From Ustulina deusta (Eukaryota; Ascomycota; Sordariomycetes; Xylariales; Xylariaceae), in contig JAJNNX010000004.1 in NCBI GenBank assembly GCA_023159155.1, positions 1,054,001-1,118,000 on the forward strand: a stretch of 64,000 nt of DNA, in the 5' to 3' direction. Of the stretch, positions 1-12,400 are shown piece after piece (the stretch's first letter is position 1; each line of letters begins with the position of its first letter). The notes below the pieces were generated by a model that was not told where the DNA came from, made no database searches, and was given only the letters and a program-made list of their open reading frames with translations. The position numbers were made by a program, and so were the translations under genes.

Positions 1-3000
1 AGTTTAATCTAAAAGAAACTTATTATTAATTATTAAATAGTTCTTTATTTAAGCTTAGATCTATTGCTTTAACTTATAATATTATTAAACTTAGTAGTGC
101 AGCTTTTAAAATTTATAGTAGCGTTAGTAGTCCAAAAGCAAATTATAGATTAATATATAAATAAAAGTCCTAGTAGTAAACTTTTAGCTTATTTTCTATT
201 AGTTTATTTTTATTTAAGTTTTTTTCGGATTTAGTTTTATTAATATTTTTAGTATTATTTTTTAAAACTAAATTAATAAGTTTAGTATTTTTTTATTTAT
301 TAACTATATTTTCTTTTAAATTTAAAATATTTTAATAAATAATATTATTAATTAAAACTTTTTAAATTTCTAATATTATTTTAAAAAGATTATTTTAAAA
401 TTCGTTCTTATTTTTATTAAAAACTATATTTTTAATAATTATTACTTTATTCTTATAAAAAAGCTAGATATAATAAGTATTAATAAACTAGTAGTTTACT
501 AAATACTTTATTTATATTTTAAGGTTAAGCTTTTTATATTTTTATTTTTTAAGTTTAGTTTTAATAGTTATAACAAATATTATATATTTAAACATTTTTA
601 AATAAGCTATATAAAATATTTGGTTATAACTAACAAGCTTTTATAAGTTATTAAAATAAAAATAGAATTTTTTATATAAAGCTTACTAGTTATTAATTTA
701 CTTAAGTGTCCGGTTATATAAGTATACTACTATTTAGACAATATTAGGCCAGAAAAAAATAAAAAACTTACAGCTATTTTATATTAAGCTTGCTTAGTAC
801 TTAATAGTACTTTTTATTTTTTTAGCTCTTTTATTAAAATCTTAAATATATAGTAATAAGATCTTAAAATCTATTTTAAAAAACTTTTTTATTATAACTG
901 CTAAGTTTATAATTACCTATTTAATACTAGCGATTTTATTATTACATTTTATCACTTTTATTTTAACGTTATAGTATATTTTTATATAATATATATAATA
1001 TTTAAAAACTTTTTATATAATACTAGCACGCTTATTATTAACGTAGTAATTTTATATATAGCCTGAATATTGATTAATTATTAGTATAATATGCTATAAA
1101 TGCCTATTACTATTATTAAGCGTATTAAATTTATAAAAATCAACAGTTAACCAGGCGCTAATTTTTATAACTTTTATATAAATATTTTAGACTATTTTAT
1201 AATAAGCTTTAGATTTATTATATATTATATAATCAATAGTTCTAATTTTATTATTAAAGTATAAAATAATTACTACTCTTTTTATATAATTTAATAGTTG
1301 TTTTAATAGTTCTAGATCTATATATTCTAATTATTAGTATTATTTATATAAAGTAGCTTAAAACTTAAAGCGCTTTATATAAAAGTTTAATAAGTTCTTT
1401 TAAATATAAAATATCTGTTTAATTAAACGTTCTAACAAATATTTTATAACATATTAATTATATATTCGGATTAAAAAATAAAAAAACTTTTTTTAGTAGT
1501 ATTTTAAAAAATCAGATTTAAGCTTATTTTTTTAATAAATATTTATTCGGTTTAAGACTTACAAAAAGATTAAATTAGTAGTTATATTAAAGCAAAAAGC
1601 AACGTTATATAATTAATATATAATAGTACTTTTTAAGCTATAAGCTTTTATATTGATTTTGTTATACTTATAAATATAGATTGCACTATTTCTTATAAGT
1701 ATTATATTATTTAAGTTAGCATTTTTTAAATATATAAACTAATATATTTAGTTAAATATATAAATAATTAATCTAGAGTTTATTATAATTAAGTTATATA
1801 ATTTATATGTTTTAGCGAGCTTTTTATTAGTAATAAATAAGCTTGCCACTTTTGCTATAAAAAGTTTTAAAAATTAATCTTTTTATAAATAATTTTCTAA
1901 AATATTAAAAAAAAAATTTTCTTTTTATTGCTTTTATGCTTTTTTTATTACTTGTTTAACGCTTTTTTTAGTAGCTATTCATACTTTAATTATTTTTTTA
2001 ATCTTATAATTAAGTTTCTATTCTTTAAATTAGAGCTTTTTAAATATAAGCTAATAACATAAAATATAATAATAGTTAAAATATATAATATAATTTTTTA
2101 TGTTTAAGTTCTTTTTTTTAACGTTTATTTTTATATTAATATATAGGCGTTTAATAGAAATACTTCTAAAATTTTTTTTTTAGTTATTTCAGTAGCTATT
2201 ATAGCTATTATTATTTTAATATTACTAGTTTTTACTTTTTTAATAATTTTGCTTTAGATAATCTTTTTTTAAGTTACTTATAGGATTATTCAAATTGTTT
2301 TAACTATTAGGCGGTTCAAAAATATTAAAAGTATTTTTTTTAATAATCTTTCTAGCTATATAAGTTATACTTAAAATTATAGCTTTTTAGCGTAGTTCAG
2401 TAGCAATAATCTAGTATTATAAAGTATTATTTATAATAGCGCTATAATAAATATTTAAAAAAAAAAAAGCTTAAACCGGATAGATATTCTATAAAACTCT
2501 TTTTAGGTCGGTAATAAGTTTAATTAATTCGATTACTACAGTACTCTCTAAGTAAGCTTTAAAGACTTTGTAAAGCTACTTATTTAACTACTTAGCAAGG
2601 TTTTTAATAGGTTTTCTAGCTATAAAGCTTATAAATAATTTATATTTAGTTTTATATTTAAAACATAAAACGTTTCGGGCTATATTTCTAAGCTTTTTAA
2701 AATTATTATATTAGCGATCAATAGTTTAGTTAGCTCTTATATATATAAAGCAGTAGTTCAAATAGACTATTTTATATATTTACTTGGTAAGCTTAGTAAG
2801 CTTAATTTAGTAAGTAATATAATACTTAAAAGTAGTTTTGTAATACTGTTTTATATTTTAATACGGTTTTTTCCTAGTAGTTATTAGCTCTATATATATT
2901 ATAATAAATAGATTACTGCTTATAAAAAAAAAATTTATATTATTAGTAGCATTTTTAGTTTTATAAACTATAAAGCTTATTTATCCCTGAACATTATATA

Positions 3001-3424
3001 TTCTTAGAAGTTATAGTTATAAGCGCTAGTAATAAAGTCTTCTTTTTATAATAAAAAATTATTTAAAAAATTAAACATAATAATATTTTGTTTTAATATT
3101 ATAGCAATTTTTGTATTTTTTTAGTTAAAAATCGCTTGTAGTAAAGTATAAGGATTAATAAGACTTTTAATTATTAAATTTATTAAATTTAATAATATAA
3201 AGCGTGCCGCTAATATATATCTAGATCGCCTTTTTTTTAATTTTTTCTTAAAGCTTTGTTTTTCGCCTCGTGAGATATTTATATATAAGCTTGCTAATAA
3301 GTGTGGCCTAGCCACACTTACTAAACCACACTATTAAGCTATAGCGCTTATATAACCAAGTGATCCTGCCATCCATGCCTAATTAGCTCCCTTTGTGGCT
3401 ACCAGCTATGTGCCAAATCCAACA
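1..3424 (-). mobile_element. Partial Ty1/Copia retrotransposon, family 1, RIP-degraded
   Basis: This is the 5' part of a Copia element on the minus strand, cut by the window edge. Its 5' LTR is at 3172-3424, and the interior is the reverse complement of about 14930-18110 in the complete copy further right, so it should hold gag, protease and integrase. The match is seen directly, for example in the segment after the LTR and in the stretch at 1-130. All frames are full of stops, and C is replaced by T and G by A almost throughout, which is the RIP pattern. No protein can be made from it. Confidence 0.85.
3172..3424 (-). repeat. 5' LTR of partial Copia family 1
   Basis: Read on the minus strand it starts TGTTGGATTTGG, like the 244-bp LTRs at 14686 and 21795. 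It is about 9 bp longer because a short AT motif is duplicated near its inner end. It keeps more G+C than the LTRs of the complete copy. It marks the sharp left edge of the first gene island. Confidence 0.85.
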
Positions 3425-3918
3425 AAAGCAAGTCGGCGGCGATCGCGCCAGAAATAGCATAGCTGTTGTTTAAGCGATCGCATCTCTTCTGCTTAAATAT
3501 CTCGACAAGGCGATTTATTTTTTTTTTGTTTGATTTTTTATTTAGATCGAAAAAAAAATAATCCAATAAGATTCTGGCAGCTCTTTGGAATTTCGACGAT
3601 ATTTTGGCGTTAAGCTATTGTAACCGGGCTTTTAGGTTGAAGTATGCCATAATGAAGCGCGTATTTTAAGACTTATGGGAGATTCTTTGCTAAAGATCAG
3701 ATGACGATATATTAAGCTTGTTGCAAGAAAGACTGAGCGTAGGTGGTCCTTGGGTCCCTGAACTAAAGAGAGGCCGGAACTGGCCTCTCTCGCCAGCGGT
3801 CCATTTCTATTTTTGTCCCTACCGCTTGGGTTTCGTTTTAAAAAGAAAGGCGCCAATATGCAACCGCACTCTACATCCAGTCTTTAGACAAAAATTCTTT
3901 GTAATTTCTGAATCGAAC
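3425..3918. other. Island edge, no gene; short perfect hairpin
   Basis: Mixed-composition sequence between the Copia LTR and the first pseudogene. It has two GCGATCGC or GATCGC palindromes near 3440 and 3473, and a perfect 9-bp inverted repeat, AGAGAGGCC / GGCCTCTCT, at 3767-3775 and 3782-3790 with a 6-nt loop. No convincing reading frame was seen. If the recombinase gene marks a Starship, the element's 5' edge could lie here or in 4474-5182. Confidence 0.5.
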
Positions 3919-4473
3919 ATGCCTGCAGCTAAACGACACACTCTCTTTCTCGACGATGCTCTATCGGACGAGTTGGACAAATCCTAGCGAACCAGCCCTC
4001 CCCCTAAAACACAACGTACGCTCCCCCGACAACGAGGTATAATTGGCCAGGAGACGCAAAAGAGCGGAGACCGTGCCGTCGAGTCTCTAACGTCGACCCA
4101 CACACGATTCTCTGTTAAAAACACCAACGACAGCAATAAGGCCTCTCTTGTCCCTGTACTCACCGGTTCGCTGTAGAGTTATTATAAAAAAAGGTATCGC
4201 GTTAAGTATAGCTACTTATTCGGCGTTATCATTTCTTGTGCTGCGCTAAGCTAAAGCTTTATAATCTGTACTATTGCTGGACGCAACGCTGAAAAGTATA
4301 TTTAGAACATCTGCCAGCTCTGCTATGCTAACTTAGCCAAAAGCATTGAGATTTACGCTTCCTTAGATTCGAGTTACTTCTTTATTTTTAAGTTTATGCT
4401 TATATTTTTTCTGAATTTCTGCTGCTTACTTATTTATCCGACCAAGCCCCAGCTCGGTTCTATTTTATACTAG
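3919..4473 (+). pseudogene. Unrecognised gene broken by five Gln-type stop codons
   Basis: From the ATG at 3919 one frame continues for 185 codons and is interrupted only by stops that C-to-T change of CAG or CAA would create: TAG at 3985, TAG at 4174, TAA at 4252, TAG at 4303 and TAG at 4471. The last is followed by GTAAGC, as if a normal exon end CAG|GTAAGC had been mutated. The first 100 codons have normal composition and the remainder is increasingly AT-rich. A Cys-rich segment (NICQLCYANL) lies near codons 130-140. I do not recognise the family. The reading downstream of the possible intron (to about 4870) is too damaged to model. It may be a gene lying upstream of, and unrelated to, the recombinase. 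Confidence 0.4.
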
Positions 4474-5182
4474 GTAAGCATTTTTATAGTTTTAAAATTA
4501 TTTAATATCGACTTATTATTTTTAAAGTTCTTACAGGTCTTAAATTTTTTTTTAGTTGTAGCCTAGTTTATAAGCAGCTCTTATATACTTATGTTTTTGT
4601 TAACTTTACAGGCGAGGTCAAAATCTATAGTATTAAAAACTACAACTGTTCAGGGAATACAGCAGAGCTTTCAAGATTATTCAGCAAAATAACAATAAAG
4701 CTTATAAATAAAAAAAAGGTCGAGTCGGCTATTGTTAGCTTAACACACCCGGATAACTGGTCTTTTAATGTTATTAATATGTTTATTACTATTACTATAG
4801 CGCCTAATATAAAAAGATTATTAGCTCACCTTTTCTTGCTAAAGAAAAGCCGGGAGGAGCTGTTATAGCTGATCCCCTTTGTGCTTATTACTGCGAGCCA
4901 TGATAGAGAATAGGAATAATATAGCTAGCATATAGAGGAGGTTGTCTTGCAGATGGTTATGTTGATATTCTTCGTTATTGCTTTTGAAACCTGAGCTCTT
5001 GCTTCTTCCTACTCTTTCGCCAAAAAGAAGCCATTGTCTTTCCCCCTTGGCCTGGTATATGATGTGACCTAATAGATTCAATAAATATTTAAAACAACAG
5101 CCTAGTAGGCCATGCGAATCTAGTTGGTTATAATAAATATATCGAGCAGGAAACGTACTACGTGGGCTTTGCGCGTAGTGAA
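4474..5182. other. Partly RIP-affected spacer upstream of the recombinase
   Basis: 4474-4870 is AT-rich and may hold further exons of the preceding pseudogene; a frame around 4720-4870 reads like mutated coding sequence but has no clean splice context. 4870-5182 has ordinary composition. A minus-strand open frame at 4863-5186 has no recognisable features and is not called as a gene. Confidence 0.35.
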
Positions 5183-5224
5183 CCAATAAGATGTTGCTAT
5201 TTTTGGGTGGCTAGGGTATAAAAG
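5183..5224 (+). promoter_or_regulatory. CCAAT and TATA elements of the recombinase gene
   Basis: CCAAT at 5183-5187 and TATAAAAG at 5217-5224 lie about 30 bp apart and about 100-140 bp before the ATG at 5326. A CT-rich leader (about 5250-5290) follows, as is common in ascomycete core promoters. The spacing supports this start codon and suggests the gene keeps a usable promoter. Confidence 0.55.
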
Positions 5225-5325
5225 CGACTATGTTGCCCGTTCTTCTCTTAACAACCATCATCTACCTCCCATCCTTCACACTTCTCTCTTGATAGTAGGC
5301 CGCGCGGTGAGGTACCTATTTCATC

Positions 5326-7967
5326 ATGAACTCTACAAAACCAAAGCGTCGGAGAGGGCCGCCAAAGAGAAACTACATGAAAGAGCAAGAAGGTGTCGAG
5401 ATCGATCCGAGCATTATCAATAATAAGCGCGTTTTAAAAAATGTCGAAGATTGCACGGAGGACGGCTACGTTCGTCAACTGCGCAACTGGGACGACTTGT
5501 AAGTCCTCGCCTCAGGTCAAACCGTCTGCTCTATCTTATAAACACTCAGCGTCGCTGAATTTGGACCGCGAACGGTCGAGTCGCTCGGAGATCTCAAAGA
5601 GTATATTTATCGTATGGGGCGCAGAATGAGGCACGATAAAAAACCCGAAGATACTCTCCCTCAAAACGGTCTCAAGGCGTACTGGAAGAAGTTCACTGCC
5701 GGATACCAGAGAGAACGAGGCAAGATACCGGCAGAACATATCACGATGATCACATATGTTTGTAACCTCCTAGTAACCTGGCTCGGTGCATGGTTCGTTA
5801 ACTTCCTGTTCTTTGTAGGCGATCGCACCGAGAGGACAGATAGGAAAGCTTCTCAACATGGTACCAGATAAAGGGCCGAGGAAACATGCTACAGCAGCCG
5901 TGTTGATCTGGGTGGGAGAGTACCTCTGGAGCCTCGATTGGAAGACTTTTAAGCGGCCGTGCCTGCGCGTAGATCTTTGGGCGTGTCTCTCCCTCGCCGC
6001 ATACACCGCCGCACGCGTCTCGGACTACATCGAGTCGTCGGCCCGTACCGGAACTCAAGTCGGTCTTTATTATAAGGTATAAGCCTTCCATTGACCCATA
6101 CGTGATGAAGACTGAGTTAACGAACCGATTAGGACACGACTTTTATCCTGTTTAAAAATGAACTCGGTAACCCGGAATTTGCGCTCCAATCGACCAAGTT
6201 CCTAAAGGGAAAACATCCACTATCTAGCAAACTGTAAGAATCGCGGTCTTATAATCGCTTAAGAGCTAGCGCTAATGGTTATCTAGACCAACTCCAAACA
6301 TTCACGAAGGTGGCACCTTTGCCCGTCAGCCACTATACATGAACCCCATCTTGTTTTTTCTCGCTATCTTCTGTTCGAAGGGGGCCCTGCGAGACTACCG
6401 TGGAGCCGAGGGTCTCTCGCGGCTTCTGGACTTGAAAGTAGGCCCCGGCCAGTCCCAGGTCCTCATCCACTGGGACCTGAGCGTCCTGGACCAACCTATC
6501 TTCTCGGGGCCCAGCGGGAACATCTTGACGGCGAAGGCTTTCAGCAAGGAGCTGCGGGAGGTGGAGATACGGGCTGGGTTCCCGGATCCTCCGAGTCTTC
6601 ATTGCTATCGAGCAGAAGGCCTTACCAACGTCGGTATGTCTCCTCTTATACTGTCCTAGATAAGCAGTTCCACTAACTAGCCTAGACTCGAATCCTATGT
6701 ACTCGGATACACAGAGACAGAGACTCGCGGGTCATGACAACAACCATATCCACCAACAGTACTACGCGAGTAGGAACCCAGGAATCGATAGCCAGGCCGC
6801 GTACCTGGGCGTACAGGCTCGAGGGATCAACATCGGCGAGCTTTTCCGTAATCTCGAAGTCCGATGGGAGGCGTCGCTGTGGCAGTCTCTGCCGGCTGCG
6901 AAGCTCCAAGAGCTGCGTCAGACGGAAGAGTACCAAGAGGTCGAGGCTCAGATCTCGGCCATGTCGGCCGGTAAACGCGTCCGTAGGCTCGGAGCCAGCC
7001 CGACCGCCCCGACGGTCGAAGTCAAAGGGCCAGACCTGTCTTCGAGCGAGTCGGACGGCGTGCTGGCCCATCCGGATCGTAAGCTGAGACGGGACCTGAG
7101 AGCGATAGAGCAGAAGGCTCTGGGCAAGTTCTGGAAGGAAATCTCGACGCAAGCCCAAGTAGGGTCGCAGTCCTACGTCTGCAAGGGCGTAGATTACCCA
7201 TTCTCCCGTCTACGGCCGGTCTTGCCTTCCTGTCGACGACTAGCCGATCTTCTGCTCACAGATGCGAGCCTTCGAAGCCCGGCCGGGCGAGCGGCGCTCG
7301 ACGCACTGATCGATCTTTACAGCAGCGAGACAGAGGTACATCGACCGGGTCTCGATCGGAGCAACTGTTCTTGTCGGAAGTCTAAATCGTAAGCTTTCGT
7401 ATCTGATTCATTTTCAATCGCTCCTAACAAAAAACCAGGACCCAAGAACACGTCTACGAGTGTAAGAAGAGGAGCAGCCCATTTGCCGAGTTCTGCTTCT
7501 TCTGTAACGAGTGGTTCACGGATTCCCATACATGGGAGGAGCACTGTCGCTGTCATCTTGAGCAGGATCCCCTCCCCGTGGAACTGGCATGGGCGAAGGT
7601 TGAGAGCACGTTTCTACCGGGACACTGCCCTTTCTGCTTGTGGGACTCGCGTCTCGCTGCCGCGACGCGTCTCTATCAGTTCCATTGCCCGCTCAAGTGG
7701 GAAGAACACATTCGCGCGCACGACATAGCGTGGCTGGAGCAATGCCCGGATAAGCGATGCTGTACTAGAGGTTGCGACGCGCAGTCGTTCAGCCGTCACA
7801 TGTACGATGTGCACCGCATCCCGCTGAGGCTCTTCGGAGCCGCCGGACGCAGCAGTTCGAAGAGAGGGGCAAGCGCCGAGTCCCAAGGCGGCAGCCCCGC
7901 CAAGAAGATCAAGACAGAAGAGGACATAAGCGCCGAGGCCACTTTCGTCCTCGAGTGCTATCCTTAA
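5326..7967 (+). CDS. DUF3435 tyrosine recombinase, Starship captain-like, intact
   Basis: Exons 5326-5498, 5550-5757, 5819-6076, 6133-6233, 6287-6633, 6686-7388 and 7439-7967 join in frame to 772 codons with no internal stop; all six introns (50-61 nt) start GT and end AG. The protein has a basic N-terminus (KPKRRRGPPKR, residues 5-15), a predicted core-binding helical part (about 40-127) and a DUF3435 catalytic domain (about 128-400). The tyrosine recombinase residues appear present: R193 in TAARVSDY, H352 and R355 in HCYR, H379 in AGHD, and Y388/Y389 in QQYY. The C-terminus adds three C2H2-like fingers (C616/C619/H632/H636; C660/C663/H687/H691; C704/C709/H717/H722) and a possible nuclear signal (PAKKIK, about 750). 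DUF3435 proteins include the captains that move Starship giant transposons by DNA cutting and rejoining; FluG-domain protein is an older database label. Captain status is inference, because no element ends were found. Known: the family; seen: motifs and splice frame. Confidence 0.88.
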
Positions 7968-8125
7968 GGGGTATGCTGCGGGGAGGCCATTCACTCTTTT
8001 TGTACATCCAACTATCAATTGAAGGAAGGGGTCCGGAACTGGACATTTAATAATAGACAATCATTAGTTACTGAAAGAAATCGAGATATATTCAGGATCG
8101 GGAAGAACGTTCTTGACAAGATGAA

Positions 8126-8844
8126 ATGCATAATAATGGATTCTACGTGGCAGCAATGGAAGGATCAAGCAGGCTGGGTAACCTAGAGCGAGCGAGGTGG
8201 CGCACCAAGTGCCGGAAGATGTTAGCGCAACATATCGGTAGGTCTCACCTGCGCTGCACACGCTCAAGCTTCTCTTAATGCTGACACGATAACTAGAGAA
8301 ACAGCTCGGTCTCCACCTGAACCCGTCTCAGGTGAGACTCAATACAACACGTAACGATGCATATTCTTGGGAGACCCTACCGGAGGCGCGGCATCTGTTC
8401 TCCAAGAATCTCAGCGACCATTCCGTCGGAGCATACAAGGAGCTATGCGACAACGTGGGAGTCACCTTCGAGGCGGTTCGGAGAGTGTCGGAACCGCTCC
8501 AGAAGCCTTCGGGCCAGGGCATATTTGTAAGCAAGCAGCTCCGAAGAGGTAGGGCTGGTTTGGGGTTTTCTAACTAGCACTAGAGCTCAGTTCATCCCGA
8601 ACTCCCGAGCCTTACCTCGCGGATTGGCGAACTTGAGGCGCAGAACGACTACTTTTCCGAGCAGCTGTACGTCTTGAAGTGCTAGCTCGAGGCCGAGGTC
8701 AAGTTGCGAGCAAGCCTCGAGGAGAAGTTGAGGCTGGCGTACGAGAGATCAGAGGGGTTGCAGAAGGAACTGCAGGCCGCGGCTTGTGGTGAGGCCTACT
8801 TTCGTAACAGGGCTGGAAAATACTCGCAGACGAAATCTGTCTAA
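8126..8844 (+). pseudogene. Companion coiled-coil gene with one premature TAG
   Basis: A gene model starts 158 bp after the recombinase stop: exons 8126-8237, 8297-8548 and 8591-8844, 205 codons; a second in-frame ATG is at 8156. The introns are 59 and 42 nt; the latter has a CTAAC branch site. One stop, TAG at 8683-8685 (codon 153), breaks an otherwise open frame. It falls in a heptad-rich coiled-coil region (residues about 130-190, rich in Leu, Glu, Lys), and Gln (CAG) would fit there, so a single C-to-T change explains it. An earlier acceptor (AG at 8583) would end the frame soon after and was not chosen. The family is not recognised. The same orientation and close spacing suggest it may belong to the same unit as the recombinase. 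Confidence 0.5.
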
Positions 8845-9479
8845 ATAGCGACTCTACCACAAGCTAAAGTCTTGTCTTATCCTTATAACTGTTATAGATA
8901 ATATAGATTCTTTTTGATACTGGATAATATATAACGGGCTTATGTTATAGTTAGTTTTAGAACAGATAATTAAATAGTTTAATAAAGAAAATATGATTAA
9001 ATTGGTACTTAGCTACTAAAGTTAAATATGATTTTGTTATAGCGTTCTTAATATAATATTTTTACTTTTAAATATTAGGATAAAGCAGAACTAAAATATT
9101 TCTAAAATATTTAATAAATTAGTTATTTAAAAAAGATTATATATAAATAAGTTCTTATTTAGCAGGTTTTATTAAATAGGTTATTATTTATATTATATTT
9201 TAAATTACTTAATATAAGACCTTGTTATATATATCTTTATTATAAAATTTATTTTATAGCGGAGTTTTTATTTTATTTAAGCTGTGTTTATTTTTATTAA
9301 GCTTATTTAAAAAATATTTTTTAATATTTCTACTTTTAATCTAGATTTTTTTAATTTTATTTAGCAATAAATAATAATACTTTTTGTTTTTATTAAGTAA
9401 TAGATTATAATATTATATAATTATACTAGGTGAGACTTTTTTTTAGCTTTTCTAACTTTTATGTATAACTTCGCGAGCT
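8845..9479. other. AT-rich RIP-affected spacer, no gene seen
   Basis: Composition drops abruptly to TpA-rich sequence after 8850. I saw no LTR, terminal repeat or reading frame. It may include the 5' untranslated part of the LINE that follows. Confidence 0.5.
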
Positions 9480-12400
9480 TACTAATAAATTACTAATAAT
9501 TACAAGCTTTTAAAAGCTTTAGAGAAGCTTTATAAAACAGTGTAGTTATATTAATAGCAGAGATAAAACGCAGTATAAATAATAGCGATATACTAATAGA
9601 AGACCTTTTTATTAATAAATTAACTAAATATAATAAAGGACTTATTATTAACGCGCCTACTAACGCCTCTCGGAAGCGTAGCAATACGCCTTTTAATAAA
9701 AATAGTAAGCTTGTAGTAATACGCGAGCTGCTCGAACAATGTTTAGAACTTATATTCTAGTTAATAAAAGATAAAAAAATAGAACAGGGGTTCTTTTTGT
9801 AATAAACCATTAAAAAAAAATAACTAGCCAAGCATCTCATAAAACAGCTAAAAAGCGCCCGCGGAGCAATGCTAGCTAACCAAGCTAATAATAACGATTC
9901 TAATAAACCGATTATCCGGCAAGACCTTAATAAAGTTTTTCGAAAGGCTTTATAAAGCTTAAAAACGTAGGCTTTTATATAAACGTGGGTATAAAAGGCA
10001 GCAGCAGCGGGCCTTTAGCAAGCTTTTAATACAAAAGTATTATTAATAAAACATAATAAAAAAGTGATTATTAAAACTAAAAAACAAAACTCTGTTTTTT
10101 AAAAACATAAATTAATAGTAATTATAATAATAGTTAATACTATGCTTCTAGATATAAAAGCAATTATAATAAGAAAGCTTTTTAATAAAGATATAATATT
10201 TATTTTTAACGAAAAGCTTCCGGAAAGCCTGGACAAAACCGAATAAGTAGCGGCCGCCTTTAGTACTACTGCTAAATTATAAAAACGGAAAATTGCAGTT
10301 ATTGCTAAAAAAATCCCTTTAGCCTGCTTTAAGAAGATCTATAGTAAAAAAGTAATATTAACTGCTTTAAAAAAGACCTGCTTAAAATTAAACAAATATA
10401 AACGGATATTTTTTAAAAATACTAACGCTTGTTTTAGTGCAGTTCTGCTTTATATAAGCACTTTAGCGGCTGCTTAAAAACTTAAAAAAAATAGCTTGCT
10501 ATAAAAAACTTAACTTTTTAACTATAAACTATTCATTTTTAATATAAAAATATAATAATGCTTTAACTGTTTTAACTACAGTTATATTATTATTTATTAT
10601 TTTAAAAAAACTTACTATAAATATTACAAAAGTTTTAAATATTTAAAAAAAAAAATAACTGCTTTATAAAAATAAAAAAAGCCTTTTTAAGATATATTAA
10701 TTATAACAGGCGCTATAAAGCGTAAAAGAAGATCTGTTTTATAGCTAAAAAAATAAAAAAGCGCCCTAGAACGGTTTATATTATATACCTACACTGATTC
10801 CAAAATAGTACTAAAACTGCTACAACTATACAGCAAACTAATAAAGTATTAGTGCTAAGAGCGACCTTGGTATTCGAGATGCTTAACAGGAGCGGTTCAT
10901 TAGTTAAAAGAAAATATTTTATAAAGCTTTTATTGCAGATCTTCTTAGTATTACAACTATAATAAAAATAACCTGCTGGAATATAAAAAAAAAATCACGC
11001 AGTAATATTATTAAAGCTTTATAAAAAATAAAATTTAATTTTATTGCTATTTAAAAAGTTAATGTTATAAAAATAAAAGTTTTTTATTACTTTAAAGGTA
11101 ATTATTATATTATATAAAAAAGCGGCCGAGCTACGTTATATATTAACAAGCGTGTAGTACTAGAAATACTAGCTATAGAGTATAAAAAAGACTAGGCGAG
11201 CATAAGAATAAATAATAAAAAAAGCGCTATAATAATCTAGTTAATTTATTTACTAAGCTTAATAAGCTTAAAATAGACCAGCTTAATTTAAAAGCTTTTT
11301 TTTAAACTATTTCTGGAAAAATATTTATTTATAAGCAATTTTAACTTATACTACTTAATATAAAACTTATTAAAGCGCACTTTATATAACAGCAAAAAAC
11401 TCTTAAATTTTATAGCTTAATAGAACTTGCTACTAGTAATATTTTTTAGCAAGTCTATAAAGGTTATAAAAAAGCAAAAAAACTTTATTATTAACCTAAT
11501 ATAAATATTTAAAAACTTAGTAGTTATTTATTAAAAAGATCTTTTTTAGAAAAAATCTAATTATAAAGCGTTTAAAGTAGTACTAAACTTAAAAGCAATC
11601 TTAAAAAACTTTTTATATATTGTAAAAAACTAGAACTAGCTATAAATAGACTATATATATGTTGTAATAAAAGTTAAAGCGTTTATTACTTTAAAAAAGA
11701 TCCTAACTAATAATAAAAAGTTAAATAAAATATTTAATAAGTTTATTAAGCAGTTTGCAACTATTATAAAGCATTCTATCCTATTAAAAACTATAAGCTA
11801 AAACAGCTGAGCGGCTTTTTAGGTTACTCTAGTAGTAGCAGGAGCTAAAATAATAGTAAAACAGATATATAGAACTTTTTACTAAAAAAAAACAAAAAAA
11901 ACCTAGAATTTTTTTTTAAAAGCTTATTTAAGTTTGAAATATAAGGTTAGCAGAACATAACAATATAACTGGCGTAAAGCAGTTATTAAAATATTTTATA
12001 ACTCTAAAATTTTATAAAGCTTAATAAAATAAGCATGATTTTTTAACAAGGTAATACTAGGCTTAGTATTTATTTCTTTGCTAAAAAACAATCCGAAAAA
12101 ACCTGTAATAGTAAATATTTATTAAAAAAAAGCTTAAAAGCTTATTAGCTGTTTTTTTCTAGCTTTTTTAGCAGACCTAAATAATATACTAGATTAGCTT
12201 ATAAATTATAATAGCTACTAAAGGTTTAAAGTGCTACAAAAAGTTATAAAAAAAGATATAGCTGTTTTAATATATAATTTTTTATTATCAAAGGCTTTTA
12301 GTAACAACCTAATTTTTAATAGCCTTTTAAAAGCCTGTAGCGCTTTTTTGGAGCGCAGGTTAGTAAAGCTTTATTAGATTAGCTTTATTTTTAGTTATTA

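Noticed and set aside
4863..5186. Minus-strand 107-codon open frame upstream of the recombinase
   Set aside because: No domain, splice structure or promoter supports it, and it overlaps the recombinase promoter.
9493..9684. Minus-strand open frame at the start of the LINE
   Set aside because: It is antisense to the LINE's gag-like remnant.
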